From: Biomphalaria glabrata
Taxonomy: Eukaryota > Mollusca > Gastropoda > Planorbidae
NCBI RefSeq assembly: GCF_947242115.1
Contig: NC_074728.1
Location: 1,550,001-1,614,000, forward strand
Direction: 5' to 3'
Length of the DNA: 64,000 nucleotides
In this document: positions 56,001 to 64,000 of the stretch, piece after piece
Layout: the number at the start of each line of letters is the position of its first letter
Numbering within the stretch: the first letter of the stretch is position 1
Program-made: the position numbers and the translations under genes
The notes under the pieces: model-generated
Seen by the model: the letters and a program-made list of their open reading frames with translations, nothing else
What the model was told of the DNA's origin: nothing
Database searches by the model: none

Positions 56001-59000
56001 GAGTTTGCGTCATGCTCTGGCAACAATCCAAACGATAGATAAGGAAAAATGGTTGGGGTGCTGTGACTAATCTAAAAAATAACCGAGGAGACTGGGAGCA
56101 GATGATACGCCCTGGTCAAGCACATCATTGTGGAGGCTGTAGAGGCTATTATAGCACAGGCATAACGGGCCACTATAACATTGGCTTATATTTCATACAA
56201 TTCAGGCCAAGCTTGGACTTACAGAAGAGGAAGGGAAAAAAATCTGGGATGATCTGATGATCTCGACAGGTCTGGTGATATGTGCATAACGCAGGGTTTC
56301 TGTCCAGGGCTTTAGCAAGAGAGGATTTGAGTTTTATAATGATAATGGGATGTTTCAATGTCACAAGGCTGTGCCGTCAATCGCTACGCTGGTTAGATGA
56401 ACTATAAACAAAACTAAATTGCAGATATAACAAAGGTATATGACCACTGTTACATGGTCGCGTATAGAGCTGATTAATAAGCTATACATCTTAATGCAAT
56501 TTCTCTTATTAGCTTGCAATCTCTTGATGGGTTGAAAAAGTATACTGGATGGAAACTGACTAAATGAGCATTTTGAAAACGGCTCTAGCGATTTTCCTAG
56601 CAATTTAATTTGACAGTTTATGCATATCTTTGGGGGAAAATAACTAACACAATAAAAATTCTGGTTTGAATGTTATAATTTTTCAAAAAATAATCATCTT
56701 AAAAACAACTTTGTCTCTTATATTATTTTTTTTTCTTATATTATTTTTTTTTCTTATATTATTTTTTTTATTTTGAACACGGCTTTAGCGGAAATTAGCC
56801 TACCCCACTCGACCCAAATTTTTATATACATTTTGTAAAGAGATAAATAAACAGATGTACAGTAACTTTTAGCGCATCACCTTATGTTGAAATACTTAGC
56901 TTGACTGCTAAGAGAAGAGCTTGATTGTGCAAACTATTTTTAATTGTTTATTCCTATTTAGCAACACAGAGCTAAAGTGTTCAGCGTCTTCATTCAATAA
57001 TGACAGTTTGGACAGTCGTAGAAAAGAACAACTGAAACCTATTTGTATTCAGAGAGTAACCCTATTTGGTGAGAATGGACAAGTGAATCCAAATATAGCT
57101 ATTAATACTGACAATTCCACATGAGAAATTTGACTTTAGTTGCTTAATTACTAATTACTTTGATATTAATTGTTCTTTTTTTTTCGCAAGCCGAAACCAC
57201 TAAATAAATTCAAATTGTAAAAACTTAATAATTTACACAAAAAATGTATTAAAAAAAGAACAGACATTTTAAATATACTACTAGGTTGCATTTTACAAAT
57301 GTAAAAGAATTACAATTATAATGTAACATTGTTTTCATTTTGGTCTACAGAAAATATGGAGGTCTGTTTAAAGTGGCAACTAATTGTCTGTGCAGACAAC
57401 GAAGCTGGATACGACCTACGATCATTTTTAGATGGATTGAAAAAATCTCTGGGTGATTTGGAAACAGATGTCGAGAAACTGAATTCTCTAGCTCTGAAAA
57501 CTGAAGAGAAAATGAGTGTGACTGTCATCGTTGAAGAAAAGTCTAAAGAGATCCTAAAGATGCTTTTTATTATTCTCAATAGTTTACGAAAGCATGATTC
57601 ACACTTGGGCTCAAGCTTAAAAGAACTTTGCGAGAAAACAAACAACAATGTCTCCAAAGTTGAAGACACTCTACAGGATAATCTTGAAAGTATCAAAAGT
57701 ACTTTTGTTTTACTTGAGAAAGAAATTTCCGAAATGAGTAATAACTCTCAGCAAAATTTCAATGATAAATTTGTGGAATTGAAACAAGAGTTGTCTCAGG
57801 GGATCGAAGTTAAGTTTAGTGAAACTATGTCCGTCTTACATCAAAAATTTGCAGAGCAAGAGACTAAGTTACAAAATGTGGAAAGTGCAATTGATGAGAC
57901 GGTCAAGCGATTAGAAAAAATGATGCTTCTTGCCGAGAATGGAAACAGCCAAGATCAGCATTCTTCATTTCTGCAATTTGGATCTCTTTTCATACTTGCT
58001 AAACAAGGCGGTGAGAACTGAGGCATTACATTTTATATTAGTGAAAGTTTTTAATTTACTAGTGTTACTTAAAATGGCAAATTATATCACATCTTCTTAT
58101 CTTATAAAATATAGACTTAAAAAAAAAAAATAAAAAAGAAGATGATTATGTCCTACGCGTGTCTCAAGGTAAATCTAGTCATGCATGTTAACCAATTACT
58201 TAAACTCTGCCAAGCCATTGGTTTTCCTGGCTGATTCAGGCAACCCGTTCCATGCTCTAATAGGACGTAATCATCTTTTTTTTTTAAATTATTTGAAGTA
58301 ACGTCTATATTTCATAGTATAAAAAGGCAAAAGAAGAAGGAATATTCGTACAGATTTGTCTTAGCATATGGAGCAAGGATGTGCCTTTATCTTTTTGAGT
58401 ATTTTATTAGGTTATTGTTTATGTTTTTTGAAGATTATGGCTAAGTGTTTTATGTATAATTGCTACTTTACTTTTAAATCTTCTATCCTGAAAGCTCTCT
58501 AAATTTAATCAAATGTGTATATTTCTTTGTCAAGAATCATATAGGCCTACTCATGCATAAAATTGCTTTATTAGAACTATGTGCGAAGAGGACTTCTGGA
58601 AATAGAAGGAAATATATCTTTAAAAGGTTAATGTGGAATAGTTCGGCATTTTAATTAAATATGATATTGAAGATGTATACGGAAGTCAATTGGCTGGGAT
58701 GGATTGTGATTATCGATAATTAGTATATAATAAAGTATACTGCCATCCTGGCGATCCTGCTACCTATAATGTTTAATAGAAATGTAGAAAGTATTGCATA
58801 CTATTTCCAAATTGCTGAAACAGATATTAAGCACATACATTGTACAGTGTTTGTTTTTTCTTGTCCCAAATTAATATTATCATATTATACCACATACAAA
58901 AACCGCAACGCAAACGAAGAGATTAAAGACAGGATTGTACAGCGATTTGAACCCCAAGTACTGTCAAAAAAACTCAAACTAAAATTATATGGCCATATCA

Positions 59001-60350
59001 CAATGTCTTCAGGGCTCACAAAAAAAATGTCTTCATGGAGTAGTACCAGGAAGAAGAAGAGGAGGTAGACAGAGAAAGCGATGGGAAGACAGCATAAAAG
59101 AATGGACTGGCTTGCCATAGAAAGAAATTCTATCCAAGGCAAAAATCAGAGAGGAATAGAGAAAGGCGGTCAACAGATCTTGTGTGTTGCCCCAAACGGT
59201 TCAACTGATTAAGGATAGGTAAAGGTGAAGAGCTTCATATTTTATTCGACACAAGAACTCTTTTGATTCCCTAGAAATTAAACTATTAAATACTATCGGA
59301 TGTAAACTTTGGAGAGTAAGCTATAATTCTTTTCATATTGTTATGGTGCTTTGTCCTGTGAAATGCAAAAACTGAAGACAAATTTCCTCAAGGATAATCA
59401 AGAGATATTAATCTTAAGGTCTTTTAGCTATAAATTAGCATTAGACCTAATGGAAATCCTAGTATTTTCTCGTAATTAACAATGATTTTTTTTGTACTAT
59501 TTATTCATCTAAGTGCAAAGATTTTATTTTACTCTTTCTCAGAGCACTAAAGGCCTCCTACTTGACCCTCAATAAGTGTCACTTCCGTTTAATCAAAAAG
59601 AAAAGATGCAATCTTTATTCTTGGCCAACGATGCTAAAGATTTGTGTCAAAACATCTTTTTTTTTCTTCTTATCTATTTAAAAAAAACTATCTCTACCTT
59701 TATAGCATTATATTTTATTACTAGTTCATATATACTTTTGTTTCCATTTTGTTTAAAGAGAATCATTGTCTTTATATATAACTTCCATATCTGGAAATAG
59801 CATGATTAGAAAGAGAATTATTTAATTATTTGATTAGCACGTCTTGTGTCAAAACTGTGGCAAACTTTGCCTCTTCAGAATGGACTTGATCATTCACTCC
59901 AGATTCTGCCCCTTCTCAAGACGAAACCAAATCCAGTGACTCATCTGGGCTTGTCCATTGTCTTCCGAGACAGAAGGAGCCATAGACCACATTGAACCAA
60001 TCATGTATGCTGCTTGTCGTACAGATTGGTATCTTGTCTTTTTCCTGTTCATGTCAAATGATCATTTTTTTTCTCTCTCTCTCTAATTTCTGACAGAATA
60101 TAAAAGATCAAATCATTGACATCCAGGGTAGCAGCTAAAATTCCATGATATATTTATATACATGTTCATTCTATTTTATATAATTAAAGAGTGAGATTAT
60201 GAAAAGTCAAAGTTAAAGTTTATCATTAAAAAAATTAAATTAAGTATTTGAATGTTTGTTGTATTCTTCAATTGCTAGTGCCTCACGTGCCATCTCACGT
60301 GCCATCTCAGTTACTCCCTTCTCCTATCCTCTCTCTCTCTGTCTGTCTGA

Positions 60351-60416
<66 letters not shown>

Positions 60417-62875
60417 GTCTGTCTGTCTGTCTGTCGGTCTGTCGGTCTGTCTGTCTGTCTATCTATCTGTCTGTCTATCTATGTTCTGTCATAACTAAAG
60501 CTCGCCAAAACAAACATAGCCTTTGGAATGCGGCCAAACATATCAGGTGCCCGACCCAGCTCAAATAAAGAACAGTAATTATTGACTCTACACTGTTCAC
60601 ACCGCTTACCAAATGAAATTGGTTTTATATATATATATAATTTTATTTGTACTTTAGATGCTGTAACAAATACAATAAAAATCAACGTAGCAAAAATTAT
60701 GGAGAAACCAAAGCGGGTCATGACAAAAATTTATAGCAACATGTGTGGGAATTTAAGTTGCCAGGCATTTTTCTCTCACAATGATGAATGTCAACAACAA
60801 ATAAATAATTCGGTGAGTGTTTGTTTTGTAAGAAATTTCCAAAATGTATTTTATTATATTGTTGAAGATTTTCTGGTGAAAGTTTTCTCTGAAAATATGG
60901 TCATAAAGATACGTAAAGGGTTGGGTGCCGAAGCCTTTCCTTTGTTCGTTTTTGTTCTTCTGGTAGCCAGCCAACGCTTACTAGCTTGAGTCCGCCTTAC
61001 TCCAATGGGTACCTAACATTTCCTTGGGAAATCTAAGCTGTTCTTTGTGCTGGCCACATGACACCCTAGTTAACAGTCAGCCAAAGGTCTGAAAGGGATA
61101 CTTTACTTTCTTTTTGTTCCCGTCTTCACAAAAGAGGCACTTCAATCTGTTAGTATAGTGAAGTAATCTAAAAGTCCCCTTTATCTAAATCCAAAATCAG
61201 AAATTTTTTAGAATAAAAAAAAAAGACAATTTATAAAGAACTGTGAATAAAAAGGAGAATACCTTTAAAGGTTAGGCAGTGTAATGAACAAAACAGAACC
61301 GTGTTATATGTGTTTCTCAACTATTTTTGTTTTAAAAAGTCAGGTTGCCAAAGATAAGATATAGTCCTTATAATGTACTATATAATATTTTTAGCGTTTT
61401 ACGATAGTCAGTACAAAGCTTGTTAGTTCTGTACATTGTGAAAAGTATAAACCTTACCTTAAGTCAGTCAACTACAATACTGGTTTTTTTTTAAATTATA
61501 AATGCTTGAAAATTCGTTGAAAATAGTTCCCGGAAGGATAGGTTAATATTATTCAATCATATGAGATCAATCACATAGCTGGAAAAGTACGATACTGATA
61601 ATTGTATGTTAAAATCGAATACACTGCAGTGGTTCAATCACATAGCTGGAACAGTACGATACTGAAAATTATATTTAAAAATCGAATACACTGAAATGGT
61701 TCTCAACTGCGGTACGTCAGTCGACACAAAAGGAGTCCGCAGAAAGATGGAAATTGTATACAATTAAAATAATTTCTTTGCTAAAATCCAGTTTATCAAA
61801 TCGGATAATTTGAATAACAATCAACTCGCCCGTTACTACTATTTAATATGTCTATTACATGCTATTCTACATGCTATTCTATGACGAACCTAAACCAAAG
61901 AAAAGATTTAAAGACATCTATTCTCTTCCTGGATATGCACGATGAGAACCTTTTTTTTTTTGTGTGTGAGGACAAAGTCTGATCTCAGTCACAGAGGAAT
62001 GAACACAAATACAAGAACATCTTATTGAAATATACACAAACGAGGAACATAAGCCAATACCGTATTCGAACAAGGATAGCACAAGGATAGCACTAACGCT
62101 GGTTACAAAAACAGATAACAGTTTTATATCCCGACGAGCCGACCAGCGGCGTAGCATAGCCATCTCCCCCCCCCCTCTTTTTTGTCTGACCCTCGCTCTC
62201 TGTCACCGCGTTAAGTTAAGTGGGGTAACTCTAGTCCGACTTGCAGAAATAAAAGAGTTTTATCTTTCCATGACTTTTATCATAGTTTTGGGACACGAAG
62301 AGAATTATTATATCCTGATTGTGGGTCATTGTACAGACTTTGTTGACTGCTTTCCCGTCTTCTTATGTGGTAGAACGTGGATTCATTGCCGTGATAAACC
62401 TCATCACAAAAAAAAACAAAAACCGACTCAAAATTTTTTGCTCGTGGAGATTTGCGGTTGATACTTACAAACGTTGAGCCGGTATTATACACCAGTGTTT
62501 TTAAAACTTTTCTTTAACGGAGCACTTAGCACATTTTTAGTATTTAGTGAAACACTCTGGTTATTTGTTTTAGAGAGATTAACTAACGTAGAGGCTTATT
62601 AGTTAATTTTTTCAATAGTTCGTGGAACACATATTCAGACCTTGCGGAACGCATTTCGGCTTATCGGGACTCCATTGTATCTCTAAATGTTATGAGAATA
62701 TAAATTTGGGAAGTCAGGTAGCTTTTCAAGGCTTAAAAAAAATGTTTGTAAGAAAATAATTGTTTAAGAAAATCTTTGTAAGAAAATGTTTATTTCCCTT
62801 GTGAAAGAAGAAGTTGATACATGGAAAGAGACAGAAAGTAAGAGAGCGAATGAATATTATAAATAAAAACAGACA

Positions 62876-62970
<95 letters not shown>

Positions 62971-63297
62971 GTAGGTAGGTAGGTAGGTAGGTAGGTAGGT
63001 AGGTAGGTAGGTAGGTAGGTAGGTAGGTAGGTAGGTAGGTAGGTAGGTAGGTAGGTAGGTAGGTAGGTAGGTAGGTAGGTAGGTAGGTAGGTAGGTAGGT
63101 AGGTAGGTAGGTAGGTAGGTAGGTAGGTAGGTAGGTAGGTAGGTAGGTAGGTAGGTAGGTAGGTAGGTAGGTAGGTAGGTAGGTAGGTAGGTAGGTAGGT
63201 AGGTAGGTAGGTAGGTAGGTAGGTAGGTAGGTAGGTAGGTAGGTAGGTAGGTAGGTAGGTAGGTAGGTAGGTAGGTAGGTAGGTTAGATAGATACCT

Positions 63298-63359
<62 letters not shown>

Positions 63360-63557
63360 TAGATATATATAGATATATATATATATAGACAGATAGGTAG
63401 ATTACATAGATACATTATATATACATTATATAGATAGATAGATAGATATAGATATAGATATATATATAGATATATATAGATATATATATATAGATATATA
63501 TAGATATATATATATAGATATATATAGATATATATATATAGATATATATATATATAT

Positions 63558-63605
<48 letters not shown>

Positions 63606-63965
63606 GTAGATTAGATATATAGATTAGATAGATAGATAGTTAGATAGATAAATAGACAGACAGGTAGATAGATAAATATATAGATAGATAGATAAATAGA
63701 TAGATAGATAGATAGATAGACGGACTAACTTACTGATTGATTTAATAATTTTCAATTTTCTTTGAAACTTTAGCAATATACTTGGAAATGTCGATTTTGT
63801 CACAGAGAGAATTCCATCCGGAATCTGATCCTGTTTTCACCTGACGATCACGACATTTCTTATATAGACACTTACAATATCAACACAATGAACACGATTG
63901 AAGATTATAAGATCATATTTGTTATAGATATCTCTGGGAGCATGTCCGTCTCGGCATCTGGCTTG
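44866..63965 (+). CDS. Double-VWA protein: acidic repeats, amyloid-like motif, VWA, coiled coil, Sec23-like zinc module, VWA (G3; 3' open)
   Basis: Coding exons: 44866-47071, 47383-47426, 48201-48323, 49601-49735, 50461-50603, 51857-52021, 52169-52247, 54263-54351, 56962-57068, 57351-58010, 60658-60812 and 63774-63965. All phases join and total exactly 1366 codons; the gene runs past the window. Order: hydrophobic start [17 protein letters not shown]; acidic 28-residue repeats; [22 protein letters not shown]1 ([45 protein letters not shown]); ~220-residue helical coiled coil; Cys module (MCGNLSC...[10 protein letters not shown]) like the Sec23/24 zinc ribbon; VWA2 with [20 protein letters not shown]1 has Lys where DxSxS wants the second Ser. 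No signal peptide is evident, so an intracellular protein is likely. One in-frame TAG (45511-45513) lies in the repeats; see that entry. The acceptor TTTCAG at 44828-44833 implies a 5' UTR intron. No named orthologue recognised; the role is inferred only. Confidence 0.8.
45160..46365 (+). repeat. 84-bp coding minisatellite in G3
   Basis: Unit: GACAATGAATTGTCAGAGGC, then GTCGACTGCAAAACGTGAGC, CAACGCAGGACAATAACATG, CCTAATGAGGACAATGATTT, GAAA. About 15 units, many over 90% alike, so the array is young and unstable. Two units are shortened: one lacks the [10 protein letters not shown] part near 45650. Coding frame is kept because the unit is a multiple of three. Confidence 0.9.
45511..45513 (+). 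other. In-frame TAG within the repeat array of G3
   Basis: Where sister units read TTGTCAGAGGCGTCG this one reads TTGTCATAGGCGTCG, so a GAG codon appears as TAG, and the same frame resumes at once. Either this allele is truncated after 215 residues, or the base is an error in a hard-to-assemble array, or a downstream start is used (in-frame ATGs lie at 45574 and beyond). Confidence 0.85.
46777..46833 (+). other. Amyloid-like motif in G3
   Basis: Codes [19 protein letters not shown]. The NxxFVAGNxxxVxG shape resembles bacterial amyloid signalling motifs (BASS-type) and the RHIM-like cores in G1 and G2. It lies between the acidic repeats and the VWA, flanked by Gln/Ser-rich sequence. Confidence 0.6.
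47278..47345 (+). mobile_element. Terminal scrap of LINE L1x
   Basis: GCATGACGCGTAGGACGTAA, TCATATTCTTTTTTGAAGTA, ACGTCTGTATTATA: the last about 65 bp of the family, inserted 38 bp before exon 47383-47426. Confidence 0.7.
47640..47995 (-). mobile_element. LINE C-terminal fragment
   Basis: The minus strand carries a decayed version of the tail seen at 1632-1904 ([25 protein letters not shown]-like, ending in PQVTGD). It sits in the intron 47427-48200. Confidence 0.65.
48201..54351 (+). CDS. VWA1 exons of G3
   Basis: Exons 48201-48323, 49601-49735, 50461-50603, 51857-52021, 52169-52247 and 54263-54351 code one VWA (Rossmann-type) domain. First strand and degenerate [19 protein letters not shown]. 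Next a helix ([17 protein letters not shown]) and strand [13 protein letters not shown]. Then an acidic insertion, a helix, the loop [15 protein letters not shown] (MIDAS Thr position), strand [10 protein letters not shown], strand DVHAVVLSK and SIPIISFQP. The intron 52022-52168 is GC-AG: only the GCAAGT donor keeps the frame. Confidence 0.75.
48324..49600. other. Intron of G3
   Basis: AT-rich; (AAT)n at about 49274-49291 (AATAATAATAATAATAATAA) and poly-T before the next acceptor. No other feature recognised. Confidence 0.4.
49835..50339. mobile_element. hAT-like MITE carrying a nested LINE tail
   Basis: Ends CAGTGTTTCTCAAACTTTT and CACAGTTTGAGAAACGCTG; flanks gtataagg and gtataaat (six of eight). 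Inside, 50040-50180 is a minus-strand LINE L1x tail (GAAGATGATTACGTCCTACG, GCCAAGTCACTGGTTTTCCT), so the LINE came later. Confidence 0.8.
50040..50180 (-). mobile_element. LINE L1x 3'-end fragment nested in a MITE
   Basis: Complement of the family tail: GCGTCATGCATTCAGTCATG, GATCTAAATTCTGCCAAGTC, CTGGCTGGCTCAGGCAGCCA. Confidence 0.75.
50640..51135 (+). mobile_element. LINE C-terminal fragment (RNase H / HILFDCP tail)
   Basis: Reads [40 protein letters not shown] and, in another frame, [20 protein letters not shown], then [20 protein letters not shown]. This is the conserved end of LINEs with a C-terminal RNase H. A frame change separates the parts. A shorter copy lies at 56075-56340. Confidence 0.75.
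51490..51740 (+). repeat. tRNA-derived SINE, family A
   Basis: Head GAGGTTGCTGAGTGATAAGG and CTTGGCTTCCGAAC, box B region GAGATCGAATCTC, then the family body, ending CATGTCTGAAAGGGGAAC. Located about 115 bp before exon 51857-52021. Confidence 0.8.
52378..52570 (+). repeat. Dispersed repeat R4 copy
   Basis: GAGATGAACTCCTATTG, GGCAAGAAACTGGGCTGTTC, GGCGTAATGCC and AGCTCTCGGAG match 16120-16310. Confidence 0.55.
52590..53560 (-). mobile_element. LINE L1x fragment reaching into the RT region, with an R2 repeat inside
   Basis: From the left: the minus-strand family tail (GAAGATGATTACGTCCTACG, GACTCAGGCAACCCATTCCA), then repeat R2 (52758-52905), then the RT-flanking part (AACCTAGGTATTTTGCG, TGGTTTGCCATGAACAAGAT) and RT-derived pieces near 53150-53560 (complement of FADD-like and [10 protein letters not shown]-like codons). 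Heavily decayed. Confidence 0.7.
53563..54215. repeat. Possible hAT-like element with GGCCCGC-rich ends
   Basis: The left part GCCCGAAATACGGCACGCGG, GCCATATCCGGCCCGCGAC, and the right part TGTGGCCCGTGATATGAG, AATGGCCCGCAAGTCGAA resemble the ends of the hAT at 39496 in base use. No clean terminal repeat or duplication is seen; flanks share CTAAGT. Confidence 0.4.
54368..54572. mobile_element. hAT-like MITE with perfect 8-bp target-site duplication
   Basis: Ends CAGTGTTTCCCAAACTGTGT and ACACAGTTTGGGAAACACTG are a 20-bp perfect inverted repeat. Both flanks are ATTTAAAG. It starts 17 bp after the donor of exon 54263-54351. A recent insertion. Confidence 0.95.
54735..55580 (+). repeat. 23-bp minisatellite, about 37 copies
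   Basis: Unit GAACGACTATGG then TTCATCTCGCA, with TCTCGTA and TCTTGTA variants. As 23 is not a multiple of three, every frame reads the same 23-residue cycle and all plus-strand frames stay open for long stretches. It lies in the intron 54352-56961 and has no splice borders, so it is not taken as coding. Confidence 0.95.
56075..56340 (+). mobile_element. LINE C-terminal fragment, RNase H-type tail
   Basis: GACTGGGAGCAGATGATACG, CCCTGGTCAAGC, GGAGGCTGTAGAGGC and GCAGGGTTTCTGTCCAGGGC parallel 50640-51135. Decayed. Confidence 0.65.
56962..58010 (+). CDS. Coiled-coil exons of G3
   Basis: Exon 56962-57068 (after TATTTAG) links VWA1 to exon 57351-58010, using the donor TTTG|GTGAGA; both phases fit. 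The second exon codes about 220 residues that are almost wholly helical with heptads: [32 protein letters not shown], then [40 protein letters not shown] and [20 protein letters not shown]. The donor GGCG|GTGAGA leaves one base, completed to GAT by the exon at 60658. Reading through that donor would stop after GGEN, giving a possible short isoform. Likely an oligomerisation stalk between the two VWA halves. Confidence 0.75.
58125..58330 (-). mobile_element. LINE L1x 3'-end fragment
   Basis: AGAAGATGATTATGTCCTAC, AACTCTGCCAAGCCATTGG, CTGATTCAGGCAACCCGTTC (minus-strand tail), then a short plus-oriented scrap GGACGTAATCATCTTTTTTT. Confidence 0.75.
58885..59225 (+). mobile_element. LINE C-terminal fragment
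   Basis: Plus strand reads [20 protein letters not shown] and, after a frame break, [20 protein letters not shown] and [13 protein letters not shown]-like residues. Same family as 1632-1904. Confidence 0.7.
59845..59990 (-). repeat. Dispersed repeat R2 copy
   Basis: Complement of the copies at 8280 and 52758: AACTGTGGCAAACTTTGCC, GACTTGATCATTCACTCCAG, CCATTGTCTTCCGAGACAGA. Confidence 0.65.
60332..60482. repeat. CTCT/CTAT/CTGT microsatellite
   Basis: (CTAT)n of about 17 units followed by a mixed (CTGT)n, in the intron before the zinc-module exon. Confidence 0.9.
60658..63965 (+). CDS. Zinc module and VWA2 exons of G3
   Basis: Exon 60658-60812 codes [20 protein letters not shown], then [20 protein letters not shown]; exon 63774-63965 (phase 0) codes [20 protein letters not shown], then [20 protein letters not shown]. 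The Cys set is C-x4-C-x22-C-x2-C with an extra Cys between; WKCxxCxxEN just before a VWA mirrors the zinc ribbon and trunk order of Sec23/Sec24. VWA2 has a perfect MIDAS start (D-I-S-G-S), so metal-dependent ligand binding is likely here, unlike VWA1. The exon ends at a GTAAAA donor and the remainder of VWA2 lies beyond the window. Confidence 0.8.
60985..61110 (+). repeat. tRNA-derived SINE, family A (fragment)
   Basis: GAGTCCGCCTTACTCCAATG, GGTACCTAACATTTCC, GTGCTGGCCACATGACACCC and GGTCTGAAAGGGATAC: body only. Confidence 0.7.
61555..61700. repeat. Tandem duplication, ~77-bp unit
   Basis: TCAATCACATAGCTGGAAAA, GTACGATACTGA and AATCGAATACACTG occur twice in a row with few differences. Confidence 0.8.
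62490..62690. repeat. Decayed hAT-like MITE related to 54368-54572
   Basis: CAGTGTTTTTAAAACTTTTC at the left and TTCGTGGAACACATATTCAG, ACCTTGCGGAACGC inside resemble the GTGTTCCG family. The right terminal repeat is lost. Confidence 0.4.
62878..63722. repeat. Large compound TA / TAGA / TAGG microsatellite
   Basis: Order: (TA)n to about 62920, (TAGA)n to 62970, an uninterrupted (TAGG)n of about 315 bp (62971-63285), then mixed TA, TAGA and GATATA blocks to 63722. It ends about 50 bp before the VWA2 exon at 63774. Confidence 0.95.
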
Positions 63966-64000
63966 GTAAAATATTTATTTGTTTCTTAAATCTCACAGTA

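Noticed and set aside
57316-57696. 126-codon minus-strand open frame
   Set aside because: Antisense shadow of the coiled-coil exon of G3.
1-64000. LTR retrotransposon, endogenous retrovirus or Polinton remnants
   Set aside because: I looked for long terminal repeats, gag/pol/integrase or capsid-like stretches and saw none; all retroelement coding pieces are of LINE type.

Overview
The window is eukaryotic, intron-rich and AT-rich, and packed with poly(A/T), GATA/TAGG microsatellites, minisatellites, tRNA-derived SINEs, LINE 3' fragments and hAT-type MITEs. A PIF-like chitin-binding/LamG gene (a molluscan shell-matrix family) and the repeat spectrum point to a mollusc, most likely a pulmonate (planorbid-like) freshwater snail. 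The phylum is inferred with fair confidence and the genus is not determined.

Layout. (1) About 1-20.5 kb: the 3' part of a plus-strand PIF-like gene, eleven exons whose splice phases all join, with two peritrophin-A chitin-binding domains, a third Cys-rich module and a LamG-like region. Its introns hold an 11-unit, ~163-bp tandem array, several MITEs, SINEs and LINE pieces. (2) 20.5-24.9 kb: intergenic, with a 34-bp satellite, a LINE reverse-transcriptase remnant and a SINE. (3) 24.9-26.7 kb, minus strand: the last two exons of a gene joining a helical, death-fold-like segment to a trypsin-like (PA-clan) protease with a complete His/Asp/Ser set. (4) 32.9-37.1 kb: two divergent genes coding for Asn/Gln/Ser-rich proteins with 17-residue repeats. 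(5) 37.1-44.8 kb: a repeat-filled gap. (6) 44.8 kb to the window end: a plus-strand gene of at least 12 coding exons (1366 in-frame codons in the window, open 3'), coding for a short hydrophobic N-terminus, acidic 28-residue repeats, an amyloid-like motif, a von Willebrand factor A (VWA) domain, a long coiled coil, a Sec23/24-like zinc module and a second VWA with an intact MIDAS.

The main biological signal is a short motif, roughly [IV][QF][IV][IVA]G[NH][ST], found in all three neighbouring genes at 33.0, 37.1 and 46.8 kb. It resembles the cores of RHIM-type and bacterial amyloid signalling motifs. With the adjacent death-fold-like/protease gene and the double-VWA protein, the 25-64 kb interval looks like a candidate innate-immune or conflict gene cluster in which the proteins could recruit each other by homotypic amyloid assembly. 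Exon structures and motifs are seen directly; the joint function is inference.

No rRNA gene, functional tRNA gene, CRISPR array, or LTR/retrovirus-like or Polinton-like element was recognised.
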